Assembly: GCA_011375175.1 (NCBI GenBank)
Contig: DRME01000047.1
Coordinates: 1 to 58,820 of the forward strand
Reading direction: 5' to 3'
DNA: 58,820 bases
Source: Deltaproteobacteria bacterium
GTDB taxonomy: Bacteria > Desulfobacterota > GWC2-55-46 > DRME01
Below, in pieces: positions 8,019 through 16,529 of the stretch (positions are counted from its first letter, which is position 1; each line of letters begins with the position of its first letter). The notes under the pieces are model-generated. The model searched no databases and was not told where the DNA came from. It worked only from the letters and a program-made list of their open reading frames with translations. The position numbers and the translations under genes were made by a program.

Positions 8019-10319
8019 TCAAGACGGAGAGGGAGGGGAAGGCCGGCGGGGTCGGCGCCGCGCCGCCACGGCGGCCTGACCGAGGCAGAGCCCTCCGTCG
8101 TTGGGCGGCACGCGGCCGTGGGTGAAGACGCGCAAGCCCTTTCTCTCCAGGAGGGCCGCGGCGCGCTCCACGAGCAGGCCGTTCTGGAAGACGCCGCCGC
8201 TCAGACAGACCCTGTCGAGCCCCGTTTCACGGCGCCCCGACTCCGCCATCGCCGCCACCACGGCGGCCACGGTGTTGTGGAAGCGCGCCGAGACGAGCGG
8301 GACCGGCGCCGAGGCCCTGATATCGTTCACCATCTCGCGCCACATCCCGTCGAGGATCACCACCTTCAGCCCGTCCCGCGCCTCCATGTCGAAGCCGTAG
8401 CGACCCCTTTCATTGCGGTCGGCCAGGGCCTCGAACTCCATGGCCGCCTGACCCTCGTAGCGGACCTCGCGGCCCACGCCCGCAAGGGCCGCCGCCGCGT
8501 CGAAGAGCCTGCCGGCGCTCGATGTGAGCGGCGAGTTGACTCCGCCGCTTATCATGCGCACCGTGTTGCGCCAGCGCCGCCCGCCGACGTATTCGACGAG
8601 GTCGATCTCCAGTTCCTGCGCCTCTTCGCCCCAGACCTTGTGTAGCCAGGCAAGGGCCGTGCGCCATGGCTCGACGACCGCCCTGTCCCCGCCGGCAAGC
8701 GCCACGTGATCGAGCCTTGCAAGCCTCTCGAAGCCGTCGTAGGAGGCGACGAGCGCCTCGCCTCCCCAGACCGTGCCGTCGGGACCGTAGCCCGTGCCGT
8801 CGAAGGCGACGCCTATGACCTCGCCGTCGAGCATGTTGTCGGCCATGCAGGAGGCGATGTGGCCGTGGTGGTGCTGCACGCCCGCCTTCTCCACCCCATC
8901 GAGGGCGAGTGCGTATCGGGTCGACAGGTAGCGGGGGTGGAGGTCGAAGGCCGCGACCTCGGGCTCGATGCGGAAGAGCCGCCTGAAATGCTCGATCCCC
9001 TCCTCGAAGGAGCGCAGTGTGGCGAGGTCTTCGAGGTCGCCTATGTGGTGGCTCAAAAAGGCCAGCCCATCGCGGCCGAGACAAAAGGTGTTCTTCAGGT
9101 CGCCGCCGCAGGCGAGAACGGCTCGCTCGAAGCGCAGCGGCATCCGAAGCGGCATGGGCACGTAGCCCCGCGAGCGTCGAAGCGGCACCGTCTTCCCTCC
9201 CAGCCGGGCCGCAACCGAGTCGTCGGTCCTCGTCTCTATGCGCCTGTTGTGGACGAGTAGGAAGTCGACCATTGGGGCAAGCCGCTCCATGGCCTCGTCG
9301 TCGCGGTAGGCGATGGGCTCGCAGGCGCGGTTGGCGCTGGTCATGACAAGGGGCGCCGCCGCGTCGCGGAGCAGGAGGTGGTGCAGGGGCGTGTAGGGGA
9401 GCATGACGCCGTGGCGGCGCTGGCCCGGCGCCACGGCCGGCGCGAGGGGGCGGCGACCGGCGCGCTCGAGCAGCACGATGGGACGCAGCGGGCCCGTGAG
9501 AAGGCGCTCCTCTTCGGGGCCGACGGCGCAGAAGCCGCGCGCCTGCTCCACGCCGGCCGCCATGACGGCGAAGGGCTTTTCTTCGCGGTCCTTGAGCGAG
9601 CGGAGCCTTGAGACGGCCTCCTCGTCGAGGGCGTTGCAGCAGAGGTGGTAGCCGCCGAGGCCCTTGACGGCCGCTATCGCGCCGTCGCGCACAAGCCGCG
9701 CCGCCTCGGCCGCCGGGTCCTCCACGTCCCTCTCCCCTCCGCCGGGCTCCACGAGCCGGAGCCGCGGGCCGCAGCGCGGACAGGCGTTGGGCTGGGCGTG
9801 GAAGCGCCGGTCGAGGGGGTCCTCGTACTCGGCGCGGCAGAGCGGACACATCTCGAAGTCCGCCATGGTGGTCAGGGCCCTGTCGTAAGGCACGTCCACG
9901 ACGATGGTGAAGCGGGGGCCGCAGTCGGTGCAGTTTATGAAGGGGTAGCGGTAGCGCCTGTCCCGCGGGTCGAAGAGCTCGCGCAGGCACTCCTCGCAGG
10001 TGGCGAGCTCGGGCGGCACGGGCACGAAGGGGTCGGGGCCGCCACGGCTCTCCCTTATGGTGAAGTCCCCGTAGCCCGCCGGTTCAAGGAGCGTCACCTC
10101 CACCTCGAAGACCGCGGCCATGGGAGGCCCCTTCTCGACGGCCCGGCAAAAGGCCTCGACCTCCCCGGCCGCCCCCTCGACCTCGACGGTCACGCCCCTG
10201 CCGTCGTTGCGCACGAATCCGCCAAGGCCGTGCCTTGCGGCAAGACCGTAGACAAAGGGACGGAAACCGACCCCCTGAACGATGCCCTTTATGACGAGCC
10301 TTGCCCTGCGACGCTCCAC
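8019..10319 (-). CDS. hypF: Carbamoyltransferase HypF (hydrogenase CN-ligand synthesis)
   Basis: 766 residues. It makes the carbamoyl group that HypE converts to the cyanide ligands of the Ni-Fe site. Domains in order: acylphosphatase (IVQGVGFRPFVYGLA), two zinc-finger-like CxxC pairs (CEEC...CTDC, then CPLC...CPRC), a YrdC-like domain (GLGGYHLCC region), and a Kae1-like C-terminal domain (HHHGHIASC, VAFDGTGYGPDGTVWGGEAL). Length is normal for HypF. I prefer the GTG at 10319 to the TTG 27 bases upstream because GAGGGGCGGCA gives a ribosome site at the right spacing and the acylphosphatase strand follows at once. It lies alone, on the same strand as hypA and the hydrogenase genes. Confidence 0.96.
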   Translation of the reverse strand: MERRRARLVIKGIVQGVGFRPFVYGLAARHGLGGFVRNDGRGVTVEVEGAAGEVEAFCRAVEKGPPMAAVFEVEVTLLEPAGYGDFTIRESRGGPDPFVPVPPELATCEECLRELFDPRDRRYRYPFINCTDCGPRFTIVVDVPYDRALTTMADFEMCPLCRAEYEDPLDRRFHAQPNACPRCGPRLRLVEPGGGERDVEDPAAEAARLVRDGAIAAVKGLGGYHLCCNALDEEAVSRLRSLKDREEKPFAVMAAGVEQARGFCAVGPEEERLLTGPLRPIVLLERAGRRPLAPAVAPGQRRHGVMLPYTPLHHLLLRDAAAPLVMTSANRACEPIAYRDDEAMERLAPMVDFLLVHNRRIETRTDDSVAARLGGKTVPLRRSRGYVPMPLRMPLRFERAVLACGGDLKNTFCLGRDGLAFLSHHIGDLEDLATLRSFEEGIEHFRRLFRIEPEVAAFDLHPRYLSTRYALALDGVEKAGVQHHHGHIASCMADNMLDGEVIGVAFDGTGYGPDGTVWGGEALVASYDGFERLARLDHVALAGGDRAVVEPWRTALAWLHKVWGEEAQELEIDLVEYVGGRRWRNTVRMISGGVNSPLTSSAGRLFDAAAALAGVGREVRYEGQAAMEFEALADRNERGRYGFDMEARDGLKVVILDGMWREMVNDIRASAPVPLVSARFHNTVAAVVAAMAESGRRETGLDRVCLSGGVFQNGLLVERAAALLERKGLRVFTHGRVPPNDGGLCLGQAAVAARRRPRRPSPPSPS

Positions 10320-10365
10320 TGCCGCCCCTCGAAAAGGCCCCGGCAATCACCCCGTATGGCGGTCG

Positions 10366-10500
10366 CCTTGCATGGCGGCAACCGGCGCGCCGCGCCGGGC
10401 GGGTTTCTTTACGCCTTTACGGCCCGCCCCGCCGCTCGCCGCCGAGAAGGCGCGCCTGCAAGGAGACTCCCTCCAGGAGTCTTCAAGGCAACTCCGATCT
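10366..10500. repeat. Degenerate palindromic element with K hairpin (E6)
   Basis: The K core GCGCCGGGCGGGTTTCTTTACG..CCTTTACGG is recognisable, but its flanks are largely rewritten (GGCGCGCCGCGCC... and CCGCCGAGAAGGCGCGCC). A relic of the C/H2 spacers (GACTCCCTCCAGGAGTCTTC) follows. It separates hypF from the ABC ATPase gene. Confidence 0.6.
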
Positions 10501-10515
10501 TTTCCCCCCTGGCCT

Positions 10516-11361
10516 TCAGCCCCCCTCGTCATCGTGGTCGTGCTCGTGGTCGGCGTAGTGGCCGTGTTCGTGGCTGTGGGTGTAGCCGTCGTGGCTGTGC
10601 GGGTGCTCGTGTATGAGGTTCACCCGCTGCAGGAGTCTCCTGTCGGCCAGTATGGAGGCGGCCGGTCCCTCGGCCGCTATGCGGTGGTCTTCGCCGAGCA
10701 CTATGACGCGGTCGGCCGTGCGCCGGGCCATGTCGAGGTCGTGGGTGGCGGTGACGATGGTCCTGCCCTTCCGGTGCAGCTCTTCGATGAGGCCGATGAC
10801 CCAGGCCCTGGTGCGGGGGTCGAGTCCGCCGGTCGGCTCGTCGAGGAGAAGGACCGCGGGGTCGAGGGCCAGCACCGAGGCGATGGCGACCTTCTTCTTC
10901 TCGCCGCCGCTGAGCTCGTAGGGGGCCCTTTCTCCTATGGAGGCGAGGCCCATGGCGCGGAGCAGGTCCGCCACCCTCTCTTCCACCTCGCCCCCCGGAA
11001 GTCCGGCCTGGGCCGGACCGAAGGCTATCTCCTCCCTCACCGTCTGTGAGAAGAGCTGGACGTCGGGGTCCTGGAAGAGCAGGCCCACGCTCTTTCGGAA
11101 GAAGGCGTTGAACGCCTCGTCGGCCATGGCCCGCTCGTCGAGACGCCGGCCGAGGAAGCGCACCTCGCCGCCCTGGGCGAATACGAGGGCGTCGAGCAGG
11201 TGCAGAAGCGAGCTCTTTCCCGAGCCGTTCGCGCCGAGCAGCGCCACCTTCTCGTTCTCTCGCACCACGAGGTCCACGCCCCGGAGCGCCGGAAAGCGGC
11301 CCTGCACGCTGTAGTCGAGAGCCTCGGCCTCGAAGACGGGCACGGCCACCGGAACCCTCAC
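10516..11361 (-). CDS. ECF-type Ni/Co transporter ATPase (CbiO/NikO family) with His-rich tail
   Basis: 281 residues. A complete ABC ATPase: Walker A GANGSGKSS, Q-loop LLFQDPDVQLFSQ, signature LSGGEKKKV, Walker B AVLLLDEPTGGLD and switch His in TATHDLD. The QDPDVQLF segment is typical of energy-coupling-factor ATPases. The last 35 residues are packed with His (HEHPHSHDGYTHSHEH and more), suggesting Ni or Co binding, which fits the nearby nickel hydrogenase. The permease and substrate-binding partners (CbiM/NikM, CbiQ/NikQ) are absent from the neighbourhood. GTG start at 11361 overlaps the stop of the glycerate kinase gene (GTGA), implying translational coupling. Confidence 0.88.
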   Translation of the reverse strand: MRVPVAVPVFEAEALDYSVQGRFPALRGVDLVVRENEKVALLGANGSGKSSLLHLLDALVFAQGGEVRFLGRRLDERAMADEAFNAFFRKSVGLLFQDPDVQLFSQTVREEIAFGPAQAGLPGGEVEERVADLLRAMGLASIGERAPYELSGGEKKKVAIASVLALDPAVLLLDEPTGGLDPRTRAWVIGLIEELHRKGRTIVTATHDLDMARRTADRVIVLGEDHRIAAEGPAASILADRRLLQRVNLIHEHPHSHDGYTHSHEHGHYADHEHDHDDEGG

Positions 11362-12698
11362 CTCCCCACAACGGCCATCATCACGTCCATCACGTTCGTG
11401 CCCGTGGGGCCGGTCCTGAGAAGATCGCCGAGCGTATCGAAGAAGCGGTAGGAGTCGTTTCGGGCGAGATGGCCGGCGGCGTCGAGGCCCGCGGCCCGGG
11501 CGCGCACGAGGGTTGCGCCGTCGGCAAAGGCGCCGGCCGCGTCGGTGGGGCCGTCGGTGCCGTCGGTGCCGGCCGACAGCACCGTGACGCCGTCGATGCC
11601 GTCGAGCTCCAGGGCCGCCGTGAGGGCGAACTCCTGGTTCCTGCCGCCAAGGCCCCCGCCGGTTACGCGAAGGGTCGTCTCCCCTCCCATGAGGATGCAG
11701 GCCGGAGGCCTTGCGGGGTTGCCCGAAGAGAGCGCCTCGCGGGCCACGGCGACGAGAAAACGCGCCGCCTCGTGGGTCTCGCCCGTAATGGTCGAGGTGA
11801 GCACCACGGGCCGAAGCCCCAGGCTCCCGGCCCTGCGTGCCGCCGCCGCGAGGGCCGACCTGTTGGTCGCAACGAGCAGGGCCCGCACGCCGTCGAAGAT
11901 CGGGTCCCCGGGCTTGGGCGTCTCGAAGCGGCCCGAGCGCAGCCCATCGAGCACCGCCCGCGGCGCCCTCTCGGCGATGCCGTACCGCTCGAGCACCGCG
12001 AGACAGTCGGCGCAGGTCGTCTCGTCGGGCGAGACCGGCCCTGACGCTATGGTCGAGAGGTCGTCGCCCACCACGTCCGAGATGACGAGGGCGAGAGTGC
12101 GGGCCGGGGCGATGAGACGGGCAAGGCCGCCGCCCTTGATGACGGAGAGGTGCTTTCTCACCGCGTTTATCTCGTATATGTCGGCGCCGCTTCGCACGAG
12201 GAGCTCGGTCATCGCCTGCTTGTGGGCGAGCGTCACGCCCGGCAGCGGCGCCGGAGCGAGGGCCGAGGCCCCGCCGGAGACGAGGCAGATTACGAGGTCT
12301 CTTGCGCCGGCCTTGCGGGCGATCTCCATCATGCGCCGCGCACCGGCGAGACCGGCCTCGTCGGGGATGGGGTGGGCCGCCTCGACGACCTCTATGCGCC
12401 TTGTGGGGCGGCCGTGACCGTACTTGGTGACGACCAGGCCCCCGGCGACCCTCCGGCCGAGCACCCCTTCCACGGCGGCCGCCATGGCGGCCGCCGCCTT
12501 GCCCGCACCGATGCAGTATACCCCCTCAATCGAGTCGAGGTCGTAGCTGTAGCGGCCCGCCCTGAGGCGGGTCCGGCCCCGCGCCTTCACGAGCGAGAGG
12601 GCGGCCTTCACGGCCTTGACCGGATCGGCGGCCTTCAGGGCCTCCCTGAAGACGGCGCGGGCCGCCGCCCTTGGCGATATCTTCCTCCTACCCGCCAT
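11358..12698 (-). CDS. Glycerate 2-kinase (MOFRL/DUF4147 family, GckA/TtuD type)
   Basis: 446 residues. It phosphorylates glycerate to 2-phosphoglycerate, linking glyoxylate/serine metabolism to glycolysis. Conserved blocks: GAGKAAAAMA, VEAAHPIPDE, LVSGGASAL, the NAVRKHLSVIKGG segment, VISDVVGDD and, near the C-terminus, GGRNQEFAL and SAGTDGTDGPTDAAGA, which are the family hallmarks. Length is typical. The start overlaps the end of nadE by 11 bases, and its own stop overlaps the ABC ATPase start, so the three genes form one tight operon. Substrate specificity beyond glycerate is assumed from the family. Confidence 0.93.
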   Translation of the reverse strand: MAGRRKISPRAAARAVFREALKAADPVKAVKAALSLVKARGRTRLRAGRYSYDLDSIEGVYCIGAGKAAAAMAAAVEGVLGRRVAGGLVVTKYGHGRPTRRIEVVEAAHPIPDEAGLAGARRMMEIARKAGARDLVICLVSGGASALAPAPLPGVTLAHKQAMTELLVRSGADIYEINAVRKHLSVIKGGGLARLIAPARTLALVISDVVGDDLSTIASGPVSPDETTCADCLAVLERYGIAERAPRAVLDGLRSGRFETPKPGDPIFDGVRALLVATNRSALAAAARRAGSLGLRPVVLTSTITGETHEAARFLVAVAREALSSGNPARPPACILMGGETTLRVTGGGLGGRNQEFALTAALELDGIDGVTVLSAGTDGTDGPTDAAGAFADGATLVRARAAGLDAAGHLARNDSYRFFDTLGDLLRTGPTGTNVMDVMMAVVGR

Positions 12699-14418
12699 AT
12701 CCGTTGGTTATGGGCATGCGCCGGTCCTTGCCGAAGGCCTTGGGCGTTATCTTTATGCCCGGCGGCGCCTGCCTGCGCTTGTACTCGCTCCGGTCGACCA
12801 TCCGCACCACGGCCGAGGCCACCTCCCTGTCGAAGCCGAGCGCGAGGAGCTCGTCGAGGCTGCGGTCCTCCTCCACGTAGTGCCTGAGCAGGTCGTCGAG
12901 GACGTCGTAGGGAGGAAGCGTGTCCTGGTCGGTCTGGCCGGGGCGGAGCTCGGCCGACGGGGCCCTCGTCAGAATCTCCTCCGGGATGAGCTCGCGGCCC
13001 GCACGCTCGTTGTAGAAGCGGGCGAGCTCGTAGACCAGTCTCTTGGGCACGTCCTTTATGACGGCGAAGCCGCCGGCCATGTCGCCGTAGAGGGTGGCGT
13101 AGCCGACGCTCATCTCGCTCTTGTTGCCCGTGGTCAGCACGAGCCAGCCGAACTTGTTGCTCAGCGCCATGAGGATGTTGCCCCTTATACGGGCCTGGAT
13201 GTTCTCTTCCGTCACGTCTGGCGGCCGGTCCTCGAAGACCGGAGCGAGGGTCTTCAGGTAGGCGTCGAAGATGTCGTCCACCGCCACGGTTCGGTGGCTG
13301 GTGCCGAGGTTTGCGGCGAGCACGGAGGCGAGCTCCCCGCTGCGGGGCGAAGAGTAGCGCGACGGCATGTAGACCGTCGATACCCGCCCGGCCCCGAGCG
13401 CCGCCGAGGCGACGACGGCCACGAGCGCCGAGTCCACGCCGCCGCTCAGGCCCACGAGCACGCGGCCGAAGCCGTTCTTTTCCACGTAGTCGCGCGTTCC
13501 GAGCTCGAGGGCCCCGGCCACCTCCTCCAGGCGCCCGAGAGCCGGAGCGATGACCGGCGCCTGCCGCCTCTTCCTCTCCTCTCTCACCGCCCCGTGGAGG
13601 TCCACCACCTCGAGGCCGCCGTCGCGCACCAGCCCCGAGACCTTGGAGCGCCGTCTCGTATCGCGCAGCCTCTTCCTTGCGACGGCCTCGATATCGAGAT
13701 CGGCTATGACCAGGTCTTCCTCGAAGGCCGCGCCCCGGGCCAGCAGCCTCCCCTCCTCGTCGAGTATCATGCTGCGGCCGTCGAAGACCAGCTCGTCCTG
13801 ACCGCCCACGAGGTTGCAGTACACGACCACCGCCTCGTAGTCCATAGCCCGTGTTGCGAGCATCTCCTCGCGGGTCGCAAGCTTGCCCATGTGGTAAGGC
13901 GAGGCGTTGATGTTGACTATCACCTCGGCTCCGCCGAGGGCCTGGACCGCCGCCGGGCCCTCGGGATACCATATGTCCTCGCAGATGCTCACGCCCACGG
14001 TCGTGTCGCCGACGACGACGTTGAGCGCCGCGGCGCCGCGCTGGAAGTAGCGCTCCTCGTCGAAGACGCCGTAGTTGGGCAAAAACATCTTCCTGTAGAT
14101 GCCGGCCACCCGCCCCCCCTGGACCACGGCGGCGGCGTTGTAGATGTAGTCGCGGCGGTCGACGAAACCGATGACCGCCGTCACGGCCTCGATCTGGCAG
14201 GCCAGCGTGAAGACGGCCTCGATGTTGTCGCTTATGAACTTGGGCTTGAGCAGCAGGTCCTCGGGAGGATAGCCGGTGACGGCGAGCTCGGGAAAGACGA
14301 CCATGTCGGCCCCCACCCGGGCGGCCCTGGAGGCATAGTCGCGTATCCTGGCGGCGTTGCCCCTTATGTCGCCTACGCACGTGTTTATCTGGGCCATGGC
14401 GATCCTGAAGGTCCGCAT
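12688..14418 (-). CDS. nadE: Glutamine-dependent NAD+ synthetase
   Basis: 576 residues, the two-domain form. The N-terminal nitrilase-like glutaminase has the triad E44 (FPELAVTGY), K110 (GIYRKMFLP) and C146 (SICEDIWYP). The C-terminal N-type ATP pyrophosphatase domain has the P-loop GLSGGVDSAL and the TGNKSEMSVGY segment. It converts deamido-NAD to NAD using ammonia released from glutamine. ATG at 14418; it is the first gene of the nadE-glycerate kinase-ATPase operon. No convincing promoter was found between it and the repeat upstream. Confidence 0.96.
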   Translation of the reverse strand: MRTFRIAMAQINTCVGDIRGNAARIRDYASRAARVGADMVVFPELAVTGYPPEDLLLKPKFISDNIEAVFTLACQIEAVTAVIGFVDRRDYIYNAAAVVQGGRVAGIYRKMFLPNYGVFDEERYFQRGAAALNVVVGDTTVGVSICEDIWYPEGPAAVQALGGAEVIVNINASPYHMGKLATREEMLATRAMDYEAVVVYCNLVGGQDELVFDGRSMILDEEGRLLARGAAFEEDLVIADLDIEAVARKRLRDTRRRSKVSGLVRDGGLEVVDLHGAVREERKRRQAPVIAPALGRLEEVAGALELGTRDYVEKNGFGRVLVGLSGGVDSALVAVVASAALGAGRVSTVYMPSRYSSPRSGELASVLAANLGTSHRTVAVDDIFDAYLKTLAPVFEDRPPDVTEENIQARIRGNILMALSNKFGWLVLTTGNKSEMSVGYATLYGDMAGGFAVIKDVPKRLVYELARFYNERAGRELIPEEILTRAPSAELRPGQTDQDTLPPYDVLDDLLRHYVEEDRSLDELLALGFDREVASAVVRMVDRSEYKRRQAPPGIKITPKAFGKDRRMPITNGYGG

Positions 14419-14518
14419 GACAAAAGGTTAACAGAAGCGGCGGCGGCTGTAAAGCGCTTCCGCCGAAAAGCGCGGGCGTTGACACCAAGGCCTCGGGCGG
14501 CTATGATCAAAAGAAAAC

Positions 14519-14908
14519 CCTGACTCGTTACACCGGGGGAAACTTTCTGTAGCAGGGCCATAGGCCCGCGTTTCCCCCCTGCCCCATCGCATGTTATTCG
14601 GGTCTTCGGCTGTACCGGGGGTTCGGCCCGCGCCAGGCGGGATTGTTTTACGCCTTTGCGGCCCGAACCCCCGGCACAGCCCCCCGAGGCAGCCGGCGCG
14701 GGCAGTCTGGGGGAAACTTTCTGAAGAAAGTTTCCCCCAGACCCCCTTCAAAGACTTTTAATTCCCTGCGGTTCATCCCGATTTGGCTTGCCAAATCGGG
14801 ATGAACCGCAGGGCGTCAAAAGTTTTTGGAGGGAGTCTGAGGGAACCGTGGGTCTGTGACCCTTTTTCAAAAAGGTTCCCTCAGCGCAATAAATCAGAAC
14901 TTCCTTAA
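14519..14908 (+). repeat. Compound palindromic element K + H1-C-H2 (E7)
   Basis: This occupies most of the 505-base gap between nadE and the DUF547 gene. A K half (H1 with GGGCCATAGGCCC insert, K hairpin at about 14605-14690, then GGCAGCCGGCGCGGGCAG) is joined to a complete H1-C-H2 unit. The C palindrome has arms CCCTGCGGTTCATCCCG... and its complement around TTTGGC-TT-GCCAAA. H2 carries a GGGTCTGTGACCC insert. Bases 14419-14518 show nothing beyond the nadE leader. Confidence 0.9.
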
Positions 14909-14923
14909 AAGTTTGAGGTTGTC

Positions 14924-15676
14924 ATGGGATTGAGGTATCTGGTCTTCTTCATGCTTATCCTGTCGGCGTCGCCCGCAGGGGCCTTCGACTTTTCGCTCTG
15001 GGAGGGGCTGCTCGACGACCATCTCTCCCGCGGCGAGCGTGACGGGGTGAGGGCCGTGCTCGTCGATTACAAGGCGGTCTCGGCGGACAGCCGTTTCGGC
15101 GAGCTCCTTGCAAGGCTCGACGGCTTCGACCCGGCGGCCCTGTCGACGAGGGAGGCGAGGCTCGCCTTCTGGATAAACGTCTACAACATCATGGCCGTAA
15201 AGGTCGTGGTCGACAACTATCCCCTCAGGAGCATAAAGGACGCGGGCGGCATATTCTCTCCCGTGTGGAAGAAGGAGGCCGGACGGGTGGGCGGGAGGGC
15301 CTACTCGCTCGACGAGATCGAGCACTCCATACTGAGGAAGATGAACGAGCCGAGGATACACTTCGCCATCGTCTGCGCCTCGCTGAGCTGTCCCGACCTG
15401 CGCGACGAGCCCTACAGGGCCGACCGCCTCAACCGCCAGCTCAACGATGCGGCGCGGACCTTTCTCGCCGACCCCACCAAGGGGCTCCGCGCCGACAGGG
15501 GCCGCTCCACGCTCTACCTCTCGTCCATCTTCAAGTGGTTCGCCGCCGACTTCGACGCCCGCGGAGGCGTGCTCTTCTACATATCGCGCTTCGTCGACGC
15601 CGAGACAAGGGAGTTCATCGCAACCGGTCCGAGAGTGAGGTACATGGACTACAACTGGAAGCTCAACGGCCGGTGA
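14924..15676 (+). CDS. DUF547 domain protein, exported
   Basis: 250 residues. A hydrophobic signal peptide (LVFFMLILSASPAGA) is followed by the DUF547 core: AFWINVYNIMAVKVVVDNYP, GRAYSLDEIEH, NEPRIHFAIVCASLSCP and the YLSSIFKWFAADF end segment. DUF547 is structurally related to papain/transglutaminase-like folds; the Cys in CASLSCP and surrounding His are candidates for function, but no activity is established. GAGG precedes the ATG. The stop overlaps the GTG of the next gene (GTGA), so the two are translationally coupled. Confidence 0.85.
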   Translation: MGLRYLVFFMLILSASPAGAFDFSLWEGLLDDHLSRGERDGVRAVLVDYKAVSADSRFGELLARLDGFDPAALSTREARLAFWINVYNIMAVKVVVDNYPLRSIKDAGGIFSPVWKKEAGRVGGRAYSLDEIEHSILRKMNEPRIHFAIVCASLSCPDLRDEPYRADRLNRQLNDAARTFLADPTKGLRADRGRSTLYLSSIFKWFAADFDARGGVLFYISRFVDAETREFIATGPRVRYMDYNWKLNGR

Positions 15677-16275
15677 AAGACGGCGTCATAACAAGTCCCG
15701 ACACGCTGCGCGGCGGGGACCGCCTGCCGCCGGGCCAGCGCCTCGTGGCGGACTGGCCCGTGCTCCACCACGGCGAGCCGCCCGATATCGAGCTTCGCCG
15801 CTGGAGGCTCCGCATCCACGGCCTCTGCGCGCCGGAGAGAACGCTCGACTACGACGCCTTCCTCGCGCTGCCGCGAGTGCTGGTGCGCTCGGACATACAC
15901 TGCGTCACCGGCTGGTCAAGGTTCGACAACCTCTGGGAGGGCGTCTCCACGAGGACCCTGGGGGGACTCGTAGAGATCGACCCCACGGCCCGCCACGTCG
16001 TCGTCCACGGTCACGGCGGCTTCACGACCAACCTGCCCCTTGACGACTTCTTCGCCGTCGACTCCCTCATCGCCGTAAAACACGACGGCGAGCTCCTCGA
16101 CATAGAGCACGGCTACCCGGCAAGGCTCGTGGTGCCGCGCCTCTACTTCTGGAAGAGCGCCAAGTGGGTCACGGCCATCGAGTTCACGGCCGAAGACAGG
16201 CCCGGCTTCTGGGAGAAGAGGGGCTACCACAACCACGGCGACCCCTGGAAGGAGGAGCGCTACGGCGAGCCGTAG
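15673..16275 (+). CDS. Sulfite-oxidase-like molybdopterin-binding oxidoreductase
   Basis: 200 residues of the single-domain sulfite oxidase/YedY-type fold. C77 in DIHCVTGWSRFDN is the expected Mo-coordinating cysteine, and HGHGGFTTNLPL, GYPARLVVPRLYFWKSAKWV and the C-terminal WEKRGYHNHGDPW are family blocks. No signal peptide, heme or dimerisation domain is present, as usual for the short COG2041 proteins. The GTG start overlaps the DUF547 stop; the longer open frame upstream is out of phase with any similarity. Physiological substrate unknown. Confidence 0.88.
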   Translation: MKDGVITSPDTLRGGDRLPPGQRLVADWPVLHHGEPPDIELRRWRLRIHGLCAPERTLDYDAFLALPRVLVRSDIHCVTGWSRFDNLWEGVSTRTLGGLVEIDPTARHVVVHGHGGFTTNLPLDDFFAVDSLIAVKHDGELLDIEHGYPARLVVPRLYFWKSAKWVTAIEFTAEDRPGFWEKRGYHNHGDPWKEERYGEP

Positions 16276-16347
16276 CGCGGCCTTCGGAGCCGGCGCCTGC
16301 GCCTGAAGCGGACGAGCATGCCGGCGGCCGTCGCCGCCCGGATACGG

Positions 16348-16376
16348 TTGACTCTTCAGTGAAACGAGTGTAAATT
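16348..16376 (+). promoter_or_regulatory. Sigma-70-type promoter for the HD-GYP regulator
   Basis: TTGACT (16348-16353), 17-base spacer, TAAATT (16371-16376), followed by an AT-rich stretch. It gives a leader of about 145 bases before the ATG at 16530. The remaining 16276-16529 sequence holds no gene. Confidence 0.6.
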
Positions 16377-16529
16377 CAATATATATACCTGCAACGCAGG
16401 CGTCAACGTATTGTTGAAACCGCTTCCACCCGAAGGAGGAGACAGGTGCCGGCAAAGGGGCTTGAACGTCGCCGCCGCCGCATCACAGAGCCCGTTAAAG
16501 CCGCGCCTCCTTTAAGGCGATAGGGAGTC

